A stretch of DNA of 31,446 nt from Sergeia podlipaevii (lineage: Eukaryota > Euglenozoa > Kinetoplastea > Trypanosomatida > Trypanosomatidae). Position 1 is the first letter of the stretch. Each line of letters begins with the position of its first letter. Below the pieces are notes generated by a model. It was not told where the DNA came from. It made no database searches and was given only the letters and a program-made list of their open reading frames with translations. A program made the translations under genes and the position numbers. Positions 20,001-24,762 of this stretch are shown here, one piece after another. The stretch spans positions 1-31,446 of the forward strand of contig JASANZ010001996.1 of NCBI GenBank assembly GCA_030849805.1, read 5' to 3'.

Positions 20001-21096
20001 GAGCGCTACCAGCGGCACCGCTATTCTGACGTGAGCGTGTACTAACTGTCATGAGCAGCTTTCCGCCCTTACCAGCGCTCCCGCCACCTGTCCCAGCAGG
20101 AAAACTCACCACTCGTCTCTTCTCCCCAAAGGAAGAAGCATCCGCCGCCATCGCGCCTGTAGGCGACTGGATGTTCGAGGCCAGCATACTCCGCACCAGC
20201 GTGTTAGCAATATCGCGCAGCAGAGCCATCTCATTACGGGTAGCCGGCAGTAGCATTTCATTCACTTCTGAATGAAGACCCTTGTCGAGCATGAGGCCGG
20301 CTTGCTCATCGCACTCCTGTGCAAACACAAGCGCGGCTTCCACCGCCGCTGGCGACTGCCGCTTCTTCTCGGCACGTCGGCTACCACTGCGTGTGTGCCC
20401 AGCAGTGCTGTTGCTTTCGCCGCCGGTGCTTGTCACTGAGGACCTCAGCGAAACGACAGAATGCTGCTGTTGTCGGTTAACGGTGCTCATGCCTGTGCCC
20501 CCGACGCTGCTGCAGGCTGTGGGGTCACGACTGACGCTGCTAGCACTGCGAGAGCCGCTCACTGCGGGGAGTTTGACCGCTACACCACCACTGCCACCAA
20601 AGGTATTCTGATGTAAATGAAGAGCCTGTCTATTGCTAGCAACACACCGAATATGCGGCAGTACATCTCCCGCTGCTGCTGCTGCTGTTTTGTTGCCAGC
20701 CGTCCTACCAGCGGCAGCGGCACCTCCCGCGCCCGCAGCGACGGCGGCACCAGTAGACGTGCTCGCCTTCTTCTTTTCTATTTTTGATGCTCCTCTTGCT
20801 GCTGCTGCTGACTTGATGGGCGTGCCCCCACGTGGACTATTTACTGGAGACGCTGACGCGGCCCGGCTACCCGTGCCACCACCACCACCACTGCTGTAGT
20901 AGTGGGAATTGGTATTGTATGCTGAGGCCAGCACGACAGTTGCGGCCCTGCGCAAGTTGGCGAGTTGCGCTTGGATCTGATGTCGTGCGCGGTTTAATGC
21001 GGCCGCGTCTGCGGTAGACTTCTGCTCACTGACGATGGTAACGAGCTGCTTGACACTGCCCCTAAACTGAAGACGGGCATCATCAAGAAGAGACAT
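5059..21096 (-). CDS. CFAP54: Giant CFAP54-like axonemal central-pair protein
   Basis: One uninterrupted frame of 5345 codons. It is open further upstream, but only through a GTG at 21114; the first ATG is 21096, giving MSLLDDARLQF, and this fits the predicted leader. Two regions resemble CFAP54 as I know it from animals. Residues about 553-740 have the pattern around YSGTVYVYEMAQFLL and LHFYDFLAQCFQQLDMYPDA. Residues about 3470-3670 run from AERSWVEALDALLELP to ARLIRAKAAARCGNFAAAMQIL. CFAP54 belongs to the C1d projection of the ciliary central pair and is needed for normal beating. The protein looks largely alpha-helical and TPR-like, interrupted by long Ala, Ser, Gly and Gln tracts, including polyQ near residues 1957 and 2831 and polyAla near 2710. 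It is far longer than the human protein (about 3100 residues). A Trp/Arg-rich basic helix (WVRRRRVGRFLRHRFF) lies near 2740. The last 100 residues are again ordered and unrecognised. CFAP46 was considered and fits less well. Confidence 0.82.
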   Translation of the reverse strand: MSLLDDARLQFRGSVKQLVTIVSEQKSTADAAALNRARHQIQAQLANLRRAATVVLASAYNTNSHYYSSGGGGGTGSRAASASPVNSPRGGTPIKSAAAARGASKIEKKKASTSTGAAVAAGAGGAAAAGRTAGNKTAAAAAGDVLPHIRCVASNRQALHLHQNTFGGSGGVAVKLPAVSGSRSASSVSRDPTACSSVGGTGMSTVNRQQQHSVVSLRSSVTSTGGESNSTAGHTRSGSRRAEKKRQSPAAVEAALVFAQECDEQAGLMLDKGLHSEVNEMLLPATRNEMALLRDIANTLVRSMLASNIQSPTGAMAADASSFGEKRRVVSFPAGTGGGSAGKGGKLLMTVSTRSRQNSGAAGSAQAAAAAAGSSDGLPGEQVSPLASASFLRKAVADTGNSISPGHVPEEELPLALRAYVRLCNHELLECVSSFYRILDQDRFLDNYAACLAKATSKMEAVLQLLLEIISLPLFKAGGTLGPLAAAAAAAGNVKNVIHSYEDPMRPRIAAVAGVSVTELLAVREAVVGHDGDTHAALALDAGAARRCAYRVSDAAYFVVYSGTVYVYEMAQFLLKRAQSVASRHSTHGAEATTTATSTAAGASSILNGLLHTCIRLVRSCLEICEGTSKGLASSSSSSSININSGGNAAMWTQPQIFLKLATVKYLPLRLHFYDFLAQCFQQLDMYPDAYQIAQRADFKVRELYELELADPVPPSREWQDTLLYCSQQVSLMMVKYSWCHAVSRAQISSLGGRAHGRKMSGADGQGTDDGGTAAAAAAPAIAGGNANNNGTSVGGNAGGAASGTAADSASASIDIPKDGRDLIDTIWSRLEIALRQSTAMTATAGASSMGPKGTATGAAATTTSGSKRGQNKEEHSKSGGSGVAGSRKKNADKDAAAAAAADEHAAAVEAAHQRKQEEERLKKQALCSQFHAFSVPFIVGLLQAIPESSSSSSNVAAVPSPSSLQNSNSVGAGGGGGTKSGGLSSPGPHATSPEQKKKAGASSTTQGQRDTTSRDALNPMTFQALRLCALEALEILLECASTSYCVDPRSRSDVVASPLNMSWLFPFPVKPLTDADRAEVEGGVGDSGKGRKGGPKVISFGTGVEDGEKHLTMVMTAEVSATGKAKGVTAVQHQQQQPQSHSGAGGSKALAAAAEKKRTESILDDVTFLTSLTMERLFPRIYAATLHTNASSRPAAGVQAPAGGGGGFSPQLPQNAMNTFARSNFNTTTANNLYTISGGASAPVVLAYENQLETEVLRLVAAYRAVYSSQHAALVLRTGAVIKHLLSAAKQRPLGFGTIGASNTLSLAPSTHPKEATDAAGAASTASVSTRGPSSARAQFGRLLDAAMAAVDVLQKLKYSAIVTSFKACTFTAEEVVVRGFAEWQVKQRTHLQQQSNAEPDHASSTLGLTTTIDGAPEHSWLVLLVERLAHAQAHVRTDMTEGVEHAKPGTTTASYHQQYKHSSSKDGAEETGTTATAAAALHLHSVYPLVSPLLAPAAALRALSVCTAFSSASSTQSAAASPMLCTTTGHTYAAAGLFEGITQEIGEYVLAQASAAIERRRAERAVRRMLGLNGVRFVHPDGTPTYHTTASNTTDEDNKGGDIDNADSQKSPSSPTTQLQNNRNLNAAGAPTTTTTSALDAKTEDDVDDEEEMVYFRVVVDTVDALLPNSLTDGLAIGHLARSLASAVLTELHEYRAQSALSGDEHKDGGETKTSAPTTTNITGGVDGAGAQAAMSVNAAHLTTKQRAEVYAQGRLTKSPKEMLLRKLLDRGRLTLAFVSTSLAMLAQRQDALRDAQKRGRAQENSSGGANTSPQNQQQQRMQQNQLATRLSDFRTDLTHVAIQIRWYVALLRAQAGVYKQRHDDIQALFARQLNEKVYGVTTAKETRVLTTLLTEDPDMPQTAEEEEKRLLNGALADLLLRALILLSIAPLQSTKKARQAKLEAAMEALHRHQQLQQQQQQQQQGRKRAQIVSSPSSRSNAITTPRNPAALVAVTGNSSATASPTAAARVGAMEPHEGITNVTSSSSSLSLYSPMMVWGYAAAVCSELGAREHASAAREVLYEHYVQAATEASEEGTIGGDESISNQKGKKVDGSNNNSSNSSIANLIDSFMLQPNTTVLQDSSDIALVTLCRALMEVSAAELAAALGSDPSINGSGTQTRYTREQQLTGLRCAYRSLFALRVSQQRSRGGSGESTATAGAAAASGTALPPALTLRCASQLYSSLLPCLSSSSCRQFCPYVLKPLVAVVYVLLSLDSSSSSVAWCDPSVQLLAVRMLRSLKEVLAVLRETPSVPEMVLDQVKRLPALYHLLFRAFTHVWNCVYTHPNIRQKRYVATVLSASRNARHVMCSLTGRPRHQVGEGGEDDVAAVSGGNTAAAAGASGGDGVNELKDSPILFVFPGSKYAPDPDTVFIYDTMPVEYLDLLEELLFAVPGAYTALLYPSQLPKQPAGLRLDKVGTSGSRPTTGGIRSRSLDKFTAFSGGVNSNNNATTAAATTMMFNGNSGAPLVFDEEVMRHVVDNILGDQPVAGLPPILLDVAAVISNLNSSSSSSETQQQHQHAIDVLQRYTTEPLYAKVSVRLVEYLLRRQDLTSAKKLAALALASIREVHDGLRNVAFEIVRRLREWLVEKGYMIANGRKRQTMAGVEDDEPASGRSGVSDGKGVRDGGGKGRRKDKSILKKASPPAAAAGGAGKNGPGHRKGNKAAMAAAAAAAAAAELAEREQELDTRFLEVQRTWTEAEEQMLRQLTRATAWVRRRRVGRFLRHRFFQFNGVFQAQLREYLAAITRMEWVMERQKQQLKAEEQPKWASLVGGAARGAMGTASSSFYQQQQQQQQQQQQQRAGGISSQGLSGRNKKNNVAQPVQQQPLQKNVYTQVVVECTRAAELFNQCFLASHAMRAVQMAVDDLRNFVSADIPDQSLLAGTEQFLATRAINGGGGDRDSADGVTAAGSTGGISPDGSIANTEIMFASPRDSFDTVSAAPVDVTQYISPETLDALRELAPHVLKLALELLAAMATVRYGYCDHRRDVEVLQPSAIKTGLFVGLGAQVAFQGYVPSLYSVFSPAGQFEEARHTLLGQREHARQQRQLVHFLEQCAKDEAITRRVVHHVWRTELYNAMCTWMEEQPEAAAAILHLRTRAEAVKAVAEAEELEGCGGSLLLGNGQKEQWARKWQAAPALSHGSGSGGGGQTFMTDDDQGTVFSALTARQATAAAAASKGEDEGEITLAYFTLAGTLGGVKGATSAFSHEDGNDVYQSMRLGDDMPEELAVESLLYLTRCLQFTHREQVAQLCLCMNALTQSRFATLLLPSAIAMRAAIGMAARPKEVGGCSDERLVALYTAASKEVPRGAALLLTARRKWKRYMYTDAYVRSGQRLARTLLPSLLIPKPINGCNDEGGLAAMSAIMNATTGGAMSVGFATTLGGGGGGKQAVKAVLADYQRAASRLTENRDFGKLGECFYEMGRILLLHRAKSDAERSWVEALDALLELPHSLQEWHSALLPDTSKFSVHAIGLPRVLYALATLSSLAMFIYREEQGKAANACMLAAVLVQKFLTVGMSIHFPQRLYDFTDFTITDLDSVMPYPQDHALRTHMPDIAHHTLFVAHSLLENTSSNTNVYAALMSSFAEFIAARFLQHQHMTVEARLIRAKAAARCGNFAAAMQILRAVCQGSALPVQALCMLPVGGCAALVRAKGTAGTQASGAGGVADASGKKGGNAGNNGVGGGAMRQQQPQQQQQQGSSAGTGSGGRPNSPMDEDASASTTAAAAATAVQAGLAASRLYSNRELPTGSMNVSAVHTLIAQCFPSLTVDLFSDGNAAPSTSPAQFLAEAVCEAYGSLLAQRIILAVADVLATLGGREAAYVWPQLHTIEVKVRPGSGSNTNAAGGSRVRRISNTTPQGGFSLVGGGAGTKATRTACTAALKAAESIVEPFLTKSLRDASVSTLGAHPTGRHQRQTKSSTSSLAATTAGGAKVNASGASANAGMRITDQNPELDSSSGSMLLELRQHVQEAARLRHHATLIKALVLAGRGCARQSITVLEEQLEEYNRHTSGGDDVLVMSADHLPGMATAVHSEMPSLSVLGGNMTTAATTEDPDARFNRMFSLVGKGFRAAATPNTPSFLLSIDHSHWCRVLACLAQSYFRLRNHAGLQRVTQQARALCDHCADPFGTRVFTLYEAAALAQSGDLTGALQMAKEMREVTGNAKFGAPPGIDAADAWTLAAVEWLQRMAANSVLSSEKPTEALATEEATAAGFASASRALAVNAEFCGLLPCRLSDGASTAVMLAATSWGNLRQLFESGRWQPHQAGQLALSVWNSQTAVKLHAAMNEFARSQLSRCLLVTGGYFGSAASGSGNSVIRRVFAESVDTLWKAIDVVAPQYDITAHPSLVVESKLLLARALLGQLENSRSSSSRRHSRLVDASVMSSLSPTGAAAAADHNARGLTLLNSTEDTLDALPSPEARRVCELLLDVLEGCVTGGTHDYETLRLALLELAALFARASSAATSALGEVAASCTLLAFLVSEMQRSVFSGVSAFYVYTTDESTSTDLATLEMRLPQGVVATVKAALHGVGQLRENASTAASRFAAPPVNSFFTRSNSGGGADDTTSAPSSGGGTTTSTSGRLRGSSREAQRTSSSEYLKNCRSSFSRNPPVTLQDMINVFAMLHRERNVYNVAPPVEALDHETAILMVKAYLQEKTTPVGCTYLCYSEEVRRAQTQQLNPQRPGQQQQQGGAGGGKRLGGGAAALQMQQQQQDNLDLWGALVPPILLPAVPAELFTSFGADALGAPKINSVVAQSFVSAARDAAAAKDGEVASSSVSPPQQQQQQQGVSTASMESIVTLMLVVAPYNDPNLTSPPSLTTQADRRKLLRPPQASISGGFVGDRMAAAAADGFAVRRTSLRAGGSAAAGPAASATVFKNRMASLTPLTRPRPVSINAVLSEYLSEAAASSSAHDVSGGGKRESNSSTDVESGGHVPWRCACLELPTSAVRELHKYAKEVLHWMQKAEEVFGAAAGGNEEGLISMHGVAPFSPKHSISHTTTTSHLIDAMSGSKNTRRSSSTGPSGITSAAGGGITGSATATSASAAAAAGVVILGPVVDPNATAAQKVAFYLNEALQALGSKVQQQQQQTQQQQLQQQGGSGRRSGTAAGKGAAAGVLDPRLSSGGAVAAMGAAANGGAGSGGVSSEKSGAFFTVGGGASNGLGAGQCATCDLAEGEQAERLAARRAREAEVSNSLDNAKSMFVMRLVESIAQRYVPRSLADEALMEACVAELLPRGVVTRDMIQFFVSWLTPNGGCATFFDPTFHAWMMRVEKFVRDNRSQWKTVTAPTAAPVNGHVMFAEQ
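12565..12603 (-). repeat. Coding CAG/CAA repeat (polyglutamine)
   Basis: CTG/TTG units on the plus strand encode about 13 consecutive glutamines in the CFAP54-like protein. The tract mixes CAG and CAA codons, which limits slippage. It lies in a low-complexity linker rather than a conserved block. Confidence 0.9.
15196..15231 (-). repeat. Second coding CAG/CAA repeat (polyglutamine)
   Basis: This encodes about ten consecutive glutamines near residue 1960 of the CFAP54-like protein, beside HRHQQLQ. Like the tract near 12.6 kb it mixes CAG and CAA. Confidence 0.88.
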
Positions 21097-21806
21097 GATA
21101 TGATACTCACCCACACTCCTTCGTCTTCTTCTCTTTGCTTATTGATAACTTGTTTACTCTTTTCTTTCGTTTCTATCTTTCTATACAAATATAAACGAAA
21201 AAAAAAAGAATACAAGAAAGGGTGGGGTATACAAGTTGTATAGATGTATGCCTTTGGATATTCTCTCGTTTTCCCCCCTTTTAGATGAGGTGAGAGCCCT
21301 TCTCTCCCCTCTGCTTCCCCTTCTCCCTTTCTCTTTCTCTTTCTCTCTCTCTCTCTATCTCTTCAGCGAACAAGTACTGATCTCTCGTGTACTTTCCTCT
21401 GTTATCCAGACTCTATATATTCAAACATGCGGCAAAAGTAAAGTAAAAAAAAAAGAAGAAAGAAAAAAAATATAAAGAGAGAGAGAGGGAAACAAATAAT
21501 AATAATAAATGGGACAAACATGCGTCAAACCCCTCCAAAAAACATAAATGCTTCTTCCTCGCACACACACACACACATCAGAGAGGTATCTCTCTCATCT
21601 TTTATCTTTTTCAGAAGTATCTTGTACCTCTTTTTTTTTTTTAAATTTTCTTCGCTTGCGTATTTTTTTTCTTATATCTTCTTCAGTAAAATGCAAATAG
21701 TGAAATTCAAAAAGAAAAAAACAACAACAGAGAGAGAGAGAGAGGGAACGCTTCAGTAACACGATGACGCCACGCTCCAGGCTACCTACTCTGCACTTAA
21801 ACTACA
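21097..21806. other. Spacer between oligopeptidase B and CFAP54-like genes
   Basis: No gene is seen. The spacer holds pyrimidine-rich sequence with a TC run (about 21341-21356), a poly-A/purine stretch with a GA run (21477-21489), a CA run near 21562-21576 and a T run near 21630-21642. In the transcribed sense it contains the oligopeptidase B 3' region and then the 84-nt predicted leader of the CFAP54-like gene. Confidence 0.75.
21181..21227 (-). promoter_or_regulatory. Predicted pyrimidine tract and spliced-leader acceptor, CFAP54-like gene
   Basis: Plus-strand purines at 21197-21227 form the transcribed pyrimidine tract. The next AG is at 21182-21181. The resulting 84-nt leader contains no ATG, so 21096 would be the first start codon on the mRNA. 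This supports rejecting the upstream GTG. Confidence 0.45.
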
Positions 21807-23987
21807 CTACCTGCGGATCATACGAGCCATAGCCTTGAGATGCTTGCACACAAACGCCTGCTGAATGGCGCTCTCCCTCCAGTACTTGTACCTGTCCTTG
21901 GCAGAAAAGTGCCCGCTCTCAAGATCAATGTTAAACAAGACTTCGTTCTTGTCCGTCTTAAGCTCTCGCAGCTTGGCCGCCCACTTCGCAGGCTCCCAGT
22001 AGGCCACACGTGGGTCATGAAACCCCGCCTGGATCATCAAATTGGGGTAATCCTGTGCTCGCACGTTATCAATAGGGCTGTAGCTGAGCATGTAGTCGTA
22101 GTACTTGTACTCGTTAGGGTTTCCCCACTCCTCCCACTCTCCTGTGGTCAGCGGGATGGAGGAATCGCACATGGTGGTCATGACGTCAACGAACGGGACA
22201 CCCGCAATCGCCACATTAAACAGATCAGGCCGCATGTTCAACACGGCACCAATCAGAAGACCGCCGGCACTGCGGCCCTCGCAGGCCAGCAGCTGTGGAG
22301 TCGTCATCCCACTCGACACAAGCTCCTCCGCGGCGGCGATGAAGTCAGAAAAGGTGTTGCGCTTGGTGAGGTACTTGGCACCTACTTCATACCACTCACG
22401 GCCCATCTCGCTACCGCCGCGAATGTGCGCCACGACGTAGATCATGCCGCGGTCCACGTAGGGAAGGTACTTAATACTGAACTCAGGGTCCATAGAGAGC
22501 CCATAGGAGCCGTACCCGTACAGCATGCATGGCTGCGGCCTCGTGAGATCAAGATCCTTGCGGTAGACGATGCTCAGAGGGATGCGGGTGCGGTCTGGAG
22601 CCTCAGCAAAGCGCCGCTCAACGCAGTAGTCACCAGCACAGAAGCCTCCACCCACCTCACGCACCTTCACCGGCGTACGCGCGTGCTGCTCGTCGTGAGG
22701 GTTCACGTCGAACCACGTCGTAGGAGTCGCCATGGAGGAATAAACCATGCGGAAAGTGTCTGCCTCGTACACCTGCATGTGTGAGAAGACTGGCTCCACA
22801 GTAAAGACCGGCTCTGACATGGCCACCTCGCGCATCACAGGGGCATTATCGCCCGTCGCGGTGAAGGTGCCGTCCTTGGCAGCGGAGATGGTCCACACCC
22901 TCGTGAGGCCCGCGCGGCGGCCGGCAATGACAATGAAGGACGCACGCACAGCGATATCCTCCAGAAAGGCTTCTGCACTATGAGGGACCAGCACGTGAGA
23001 CCAGTCCGCTGGCCTGGCGCGTGGTGCGACCACAAGCTTATTGTTCAGAGACTCGCCGTGATTGGTCAGGATCACGAGGGTGTCGGTGCCATGCATGTCG
23101 ACCATGTATCGGACGCCCTTCTCACGTGGCCGGACCAGCTCCAACTGCGGCGCTGCCTGAGCATCGCTGCCGCTGCGGAGATCCAGCAGACTCATCTCAG
23201 TCGTCTCGGAAGAAACAGACCCAACAAGGAGTGTGTTGCCATCGCAAGACTTGCTTGCAAAAACGTTGAAGAGCGGGTCGTCATCCGTGTACACACAGAC
23301 ATCTGAGGACTGCGGCTGACCAACAATGTGGCGCCAGATTTTGTTGTCACGCAGAGTGGCGTCCTTCGTTGTGTAGAAGAAGCATGTGGCATCCTTCCCC
23401 CAGACAATCTCCCCGTTGGTTCCCTCCACCACATCGGTCACACTACGTGTGTTGAGCATGAATTCGATGGAGTAGACCTCGTTGCCGCTCCAGTCCACTG
23501 TGTAAGCAATAAGCTCGTGCGTCGGCGGCGCAGGAACGACACTGTGGACATCGCAGAACGCCTTGCCCTCCGCCAAGAGGTTGATATCGATCATCACTTC
23601 CTCCTCGCCCTCCTTCCCGGGAGTCCTACCAATGGGCACGCGACAATGAATTTTATAAGATTTTCCCTCCACCTCGCGAGTATAGTAGAGGAAAGGTCCA
23701 TCCACATATGGTGCAGACATATCCGTCTCCTTGATGTGTGAGATGTGCTCCTTGTAGATGTCCTCAATCAACGGCTGAATGTCAGTGGTGCTCTCCTCGT
23801 AGTAGCGCTTCTCCTTCTTGAGATGTTCAATGACCTCGGGAGACGCGCGGGCGTCGTCGCGCATCCAGAAGTAGACATCATTATGGCGACGAGGAGGGTC
23901 AATAGGATTGGGTCCGCGATCCTCCCCCTCCACCTTGCCGAAGAGAACCTCGTGGTCCTTCTTTACGGGAACAGGCGGGGTCGGCAT
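21807..23987 (-). CDS. OPB: Oligopeptidase B (serine peptidase, S9A/prolyl oligopeptidase family)
   Basis: A frame of 726 codons from ATG at 23987 (MPTPPVPVKKDHEVLFG) to TAG. The frame extends upstream only to a GTG at 24026, which I reject. The enzyme cleaves short peptides after Arg or Lys in the cytosol; in parasitic trypanosomatids it is a studied virulence factor and drug target. The catalytic Ser is at residue 573 in EGRSAGG, Asp at 658 in HDPRV and His at 693 in ESGHF. These are offset by four from Ser577/Asp662/His697 of Leishmania OPB as I recall them, so the alignment is gap-free across the catalytic domain. The acidic S1 pair falls at Glu617/Glu619 in TTGEWEEWGNP. The beta-propeller spans roughly residues 80-410. 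Length matches the family (about 715-731). It sits between two flagellar genes, with no evident functional link. Confidence 0.97.
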   Translation of the reverse strand: MPTPPVPVKKDHEVLFGKVEGEDRGPNPIDPPRRHNDVYFWMRDDARASPEVIEHLKKEKRYYEESTTDIQPLIEDIYKEHISHIKETDMSAPYVDGPFLYYTREVEGKSYKIHCRVPIGRTPGKEGEEEVMIDINLLAEGKAFCDVHSVVPAPPTHELIAYTVDWSGNEVYSIEFMLNTRSVTDVVEGTNGEIVWGKDATCFFYTTKDATLRDNKIWRHIVGQPQSSDVCVYTDDDPLFNVFASKSCDGNTLLVGSVSSETTEMSLLDLRSGSDAQAAPQLELVRPREKGVRYMVDMHGTDTLVILTNHGESLNNKLVVAPRARPADWSHVLVPHSAEAFLEDIAVRASFIVIAGRRAGLTRVWTISAAKDGTFTATGDNAPVMREVAMSEPVFTVEPVFSHMQVYEADTFRMVYSSMATPTTWFDVNPHDEQHARTPVKVREVGGGFCAGDYCVERRFAEAPDRTRIPLSIVYRKDLDLTRPQPCMLYGYGSYGLSMDPEFSIKYLPYVDRGMIYVVAHIRGGSEMGREWYEVGAKYLTKRNTFSDFIAAAEELVSSGMTTPQLLACEGRSAGGLLIGAVLNMRPDLFNVAIAGVPFVDVMTTMCDSSIPLTTGEWEEWGNPNEYKYYDYMLSYSPIDNVRAQDYPNLMIQAGFHDPRVAYWEPAKWAAKLRELKTDKNEVLFNIDLESGHFSAKDRYKYWRESAIQQAFVCKHLKAMARMIRR

Positions 23988-24075
23988 AATGATGATGTTG
24001 ATGTCGTGTGAGAGAGTGTGCCACACTTAAAAAATAAATGAATAAAGGGGGTAGTGAATTCTTGGAGGGAAAAAA

Positions 24076-24095
24076 GTTGTTCGCAAGCGAACAAC
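24076..24095 (-). promoter_or_regulatory. Palindromic hairpin in the predicted OPB leader
   Basis: A 20-base near-palindrome with perfect 9-base arms (GTTGTTCGC, two centre bases, GCGAACAAC). In the transcript it reads as an 8-bp stem closed by a G-C pair around CUUG, a known stable tetraloop class. It lies about 90 nt upstream of the OPB start, inside the predicted leader. A regulatory role is inferred only. Confidence 0.55.
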
Positions 24096-24150
24096 AATAA
24101 TAATAATAATAATGATAAAAACGCAAAAAGACGACGATATAGTAGACCTT

Positions 24151-24196
24151 CTCACAAAAAAAAGGGGGGTGGGGAAGAGAGAGAGAGAGAGAGAGA
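24151..24196 (-). promoter_or_regulatory. Predicted pyrimidine tract and spliced-leader acceptor, oligopeptidase B
   Basis: Plus-strand purines at 24154-24196 (GA repeat plus G and A runs) give a long transcribed pyrimidine tract. An AG follows almost at once at 24152-24151. The 163-nt leader contains no ATG before 23987. This is the best-looking acceptor in the window because the AG directly abuts the tract. Confidence 0.55.
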
Positions 24197-24577
24197 TGAT
24201 ATAATTAGAGTCAAGAAGAGTGAATGTTTCTCTGCAAAACACACATATAAATGCATAGCCACACTATGAACTTGCGTGCTTGGCAAATCTGGCTAAGAGT
24301 TGCTTCACAAGCGACTTTTGCCATCATCAAATAACGTTGATATTGATACACCCCCTTCTCTTTTAATATATTTTTTTCTTTCTTTCCCGTCTCCTCTCAG
24401 CAGAGAAGAAGGAAACAATAACGACCATGGGATCCCCTCCCTCGCTCTCTCCATGCGAGAGGGTAGGTGCATCCCCCCCTCTCTAATGTACATCCAATGC
24501 AAACAAACAGCACAATGCTCCCCCCCCTTCTCTCTCTCTTCCTCCCAAATATAGAGCACGAGTAACAGCAACGACAA

Positions 24578-24604
24578 AACAACAACAACAACAACAACAA
24601 CAAA
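24578..24604. repeat. (CAA)n repeat
   Basis: A CAA run lies in the CFAP299 3' region and reads as UUG repeats in the transcript. A second copy lies about 50 bases away. Confidence 0.85.
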
Positions 24605-24649
24605 AAAAGAAGACTCCAAAGCACACAAAGCAACAAGATACGCTTTCTA

Positions 24650-24688
<39 letters not shown>

Positions 24689-24689
24689 C
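24650..24689. repeat. (CAA)n repeat, longer copy
   Basis: About 13 uninterrupted CAA units, 75 bases past the CFAP299 stop codon in the transcribed sense. It is likely length-variable between strains. Confidence 0.9.
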
Positions 24690-24762
24690 CAAAAGAACGA
24701 AGGAGGAAGAAGAAGAGACATAAAGTAAGGGAGAAGTAAAAAGAGAGTCGTGATATAGCCTC

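Larger units (their letters stand above)
23988..24762. other. Spacer between CFAP299 and oligopeptidase B genes
   Basis: No gene is seen. It holds an AAT run (24092-24114), a purine tract with GA repeat (24154-24196), a more complex patch (about 24260-24340) with a possible hairpin at 24281-24323, C-runs near 24473 and 24521, and two CAA repeats (24578-24604 and 24650-24689). In the transcribed sense the CFAP299 3' region comes first, then the 163-nt predicted oligopeptidase B leader. Confidence 0.75.

Noticed and set aside
5059..21096. CFAP46 as identity of the giant protein
   Set aside because: Both are helical, repeat-rich C1d proteins, but the two best-preserved blocks (around residues 553-740 and 3470-3670) follow the CFAP54 pattern.
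21097..21114. Six extra N-terminal codons of the CFAP54-like frame (start at 21114)
   Set aside because: The codon at 21114-21112 is GTG. The first ATG is 21096, and it is also the first ATG after the predicted splice acceptor.
21840..22784. 314-codon plus-strand frame opposite oligopeptidase B
   Set aside because: It lies wholly antisense to a conserved gene, has no recognisable domain and opposes the transcription direction.
23988..24026. Thirteen extra N-terminal codons of oligopeptidase B (start at 24026)
   Set aside because: The frame opens at GTG. The ATG at 23987 gives the usual family start and length.
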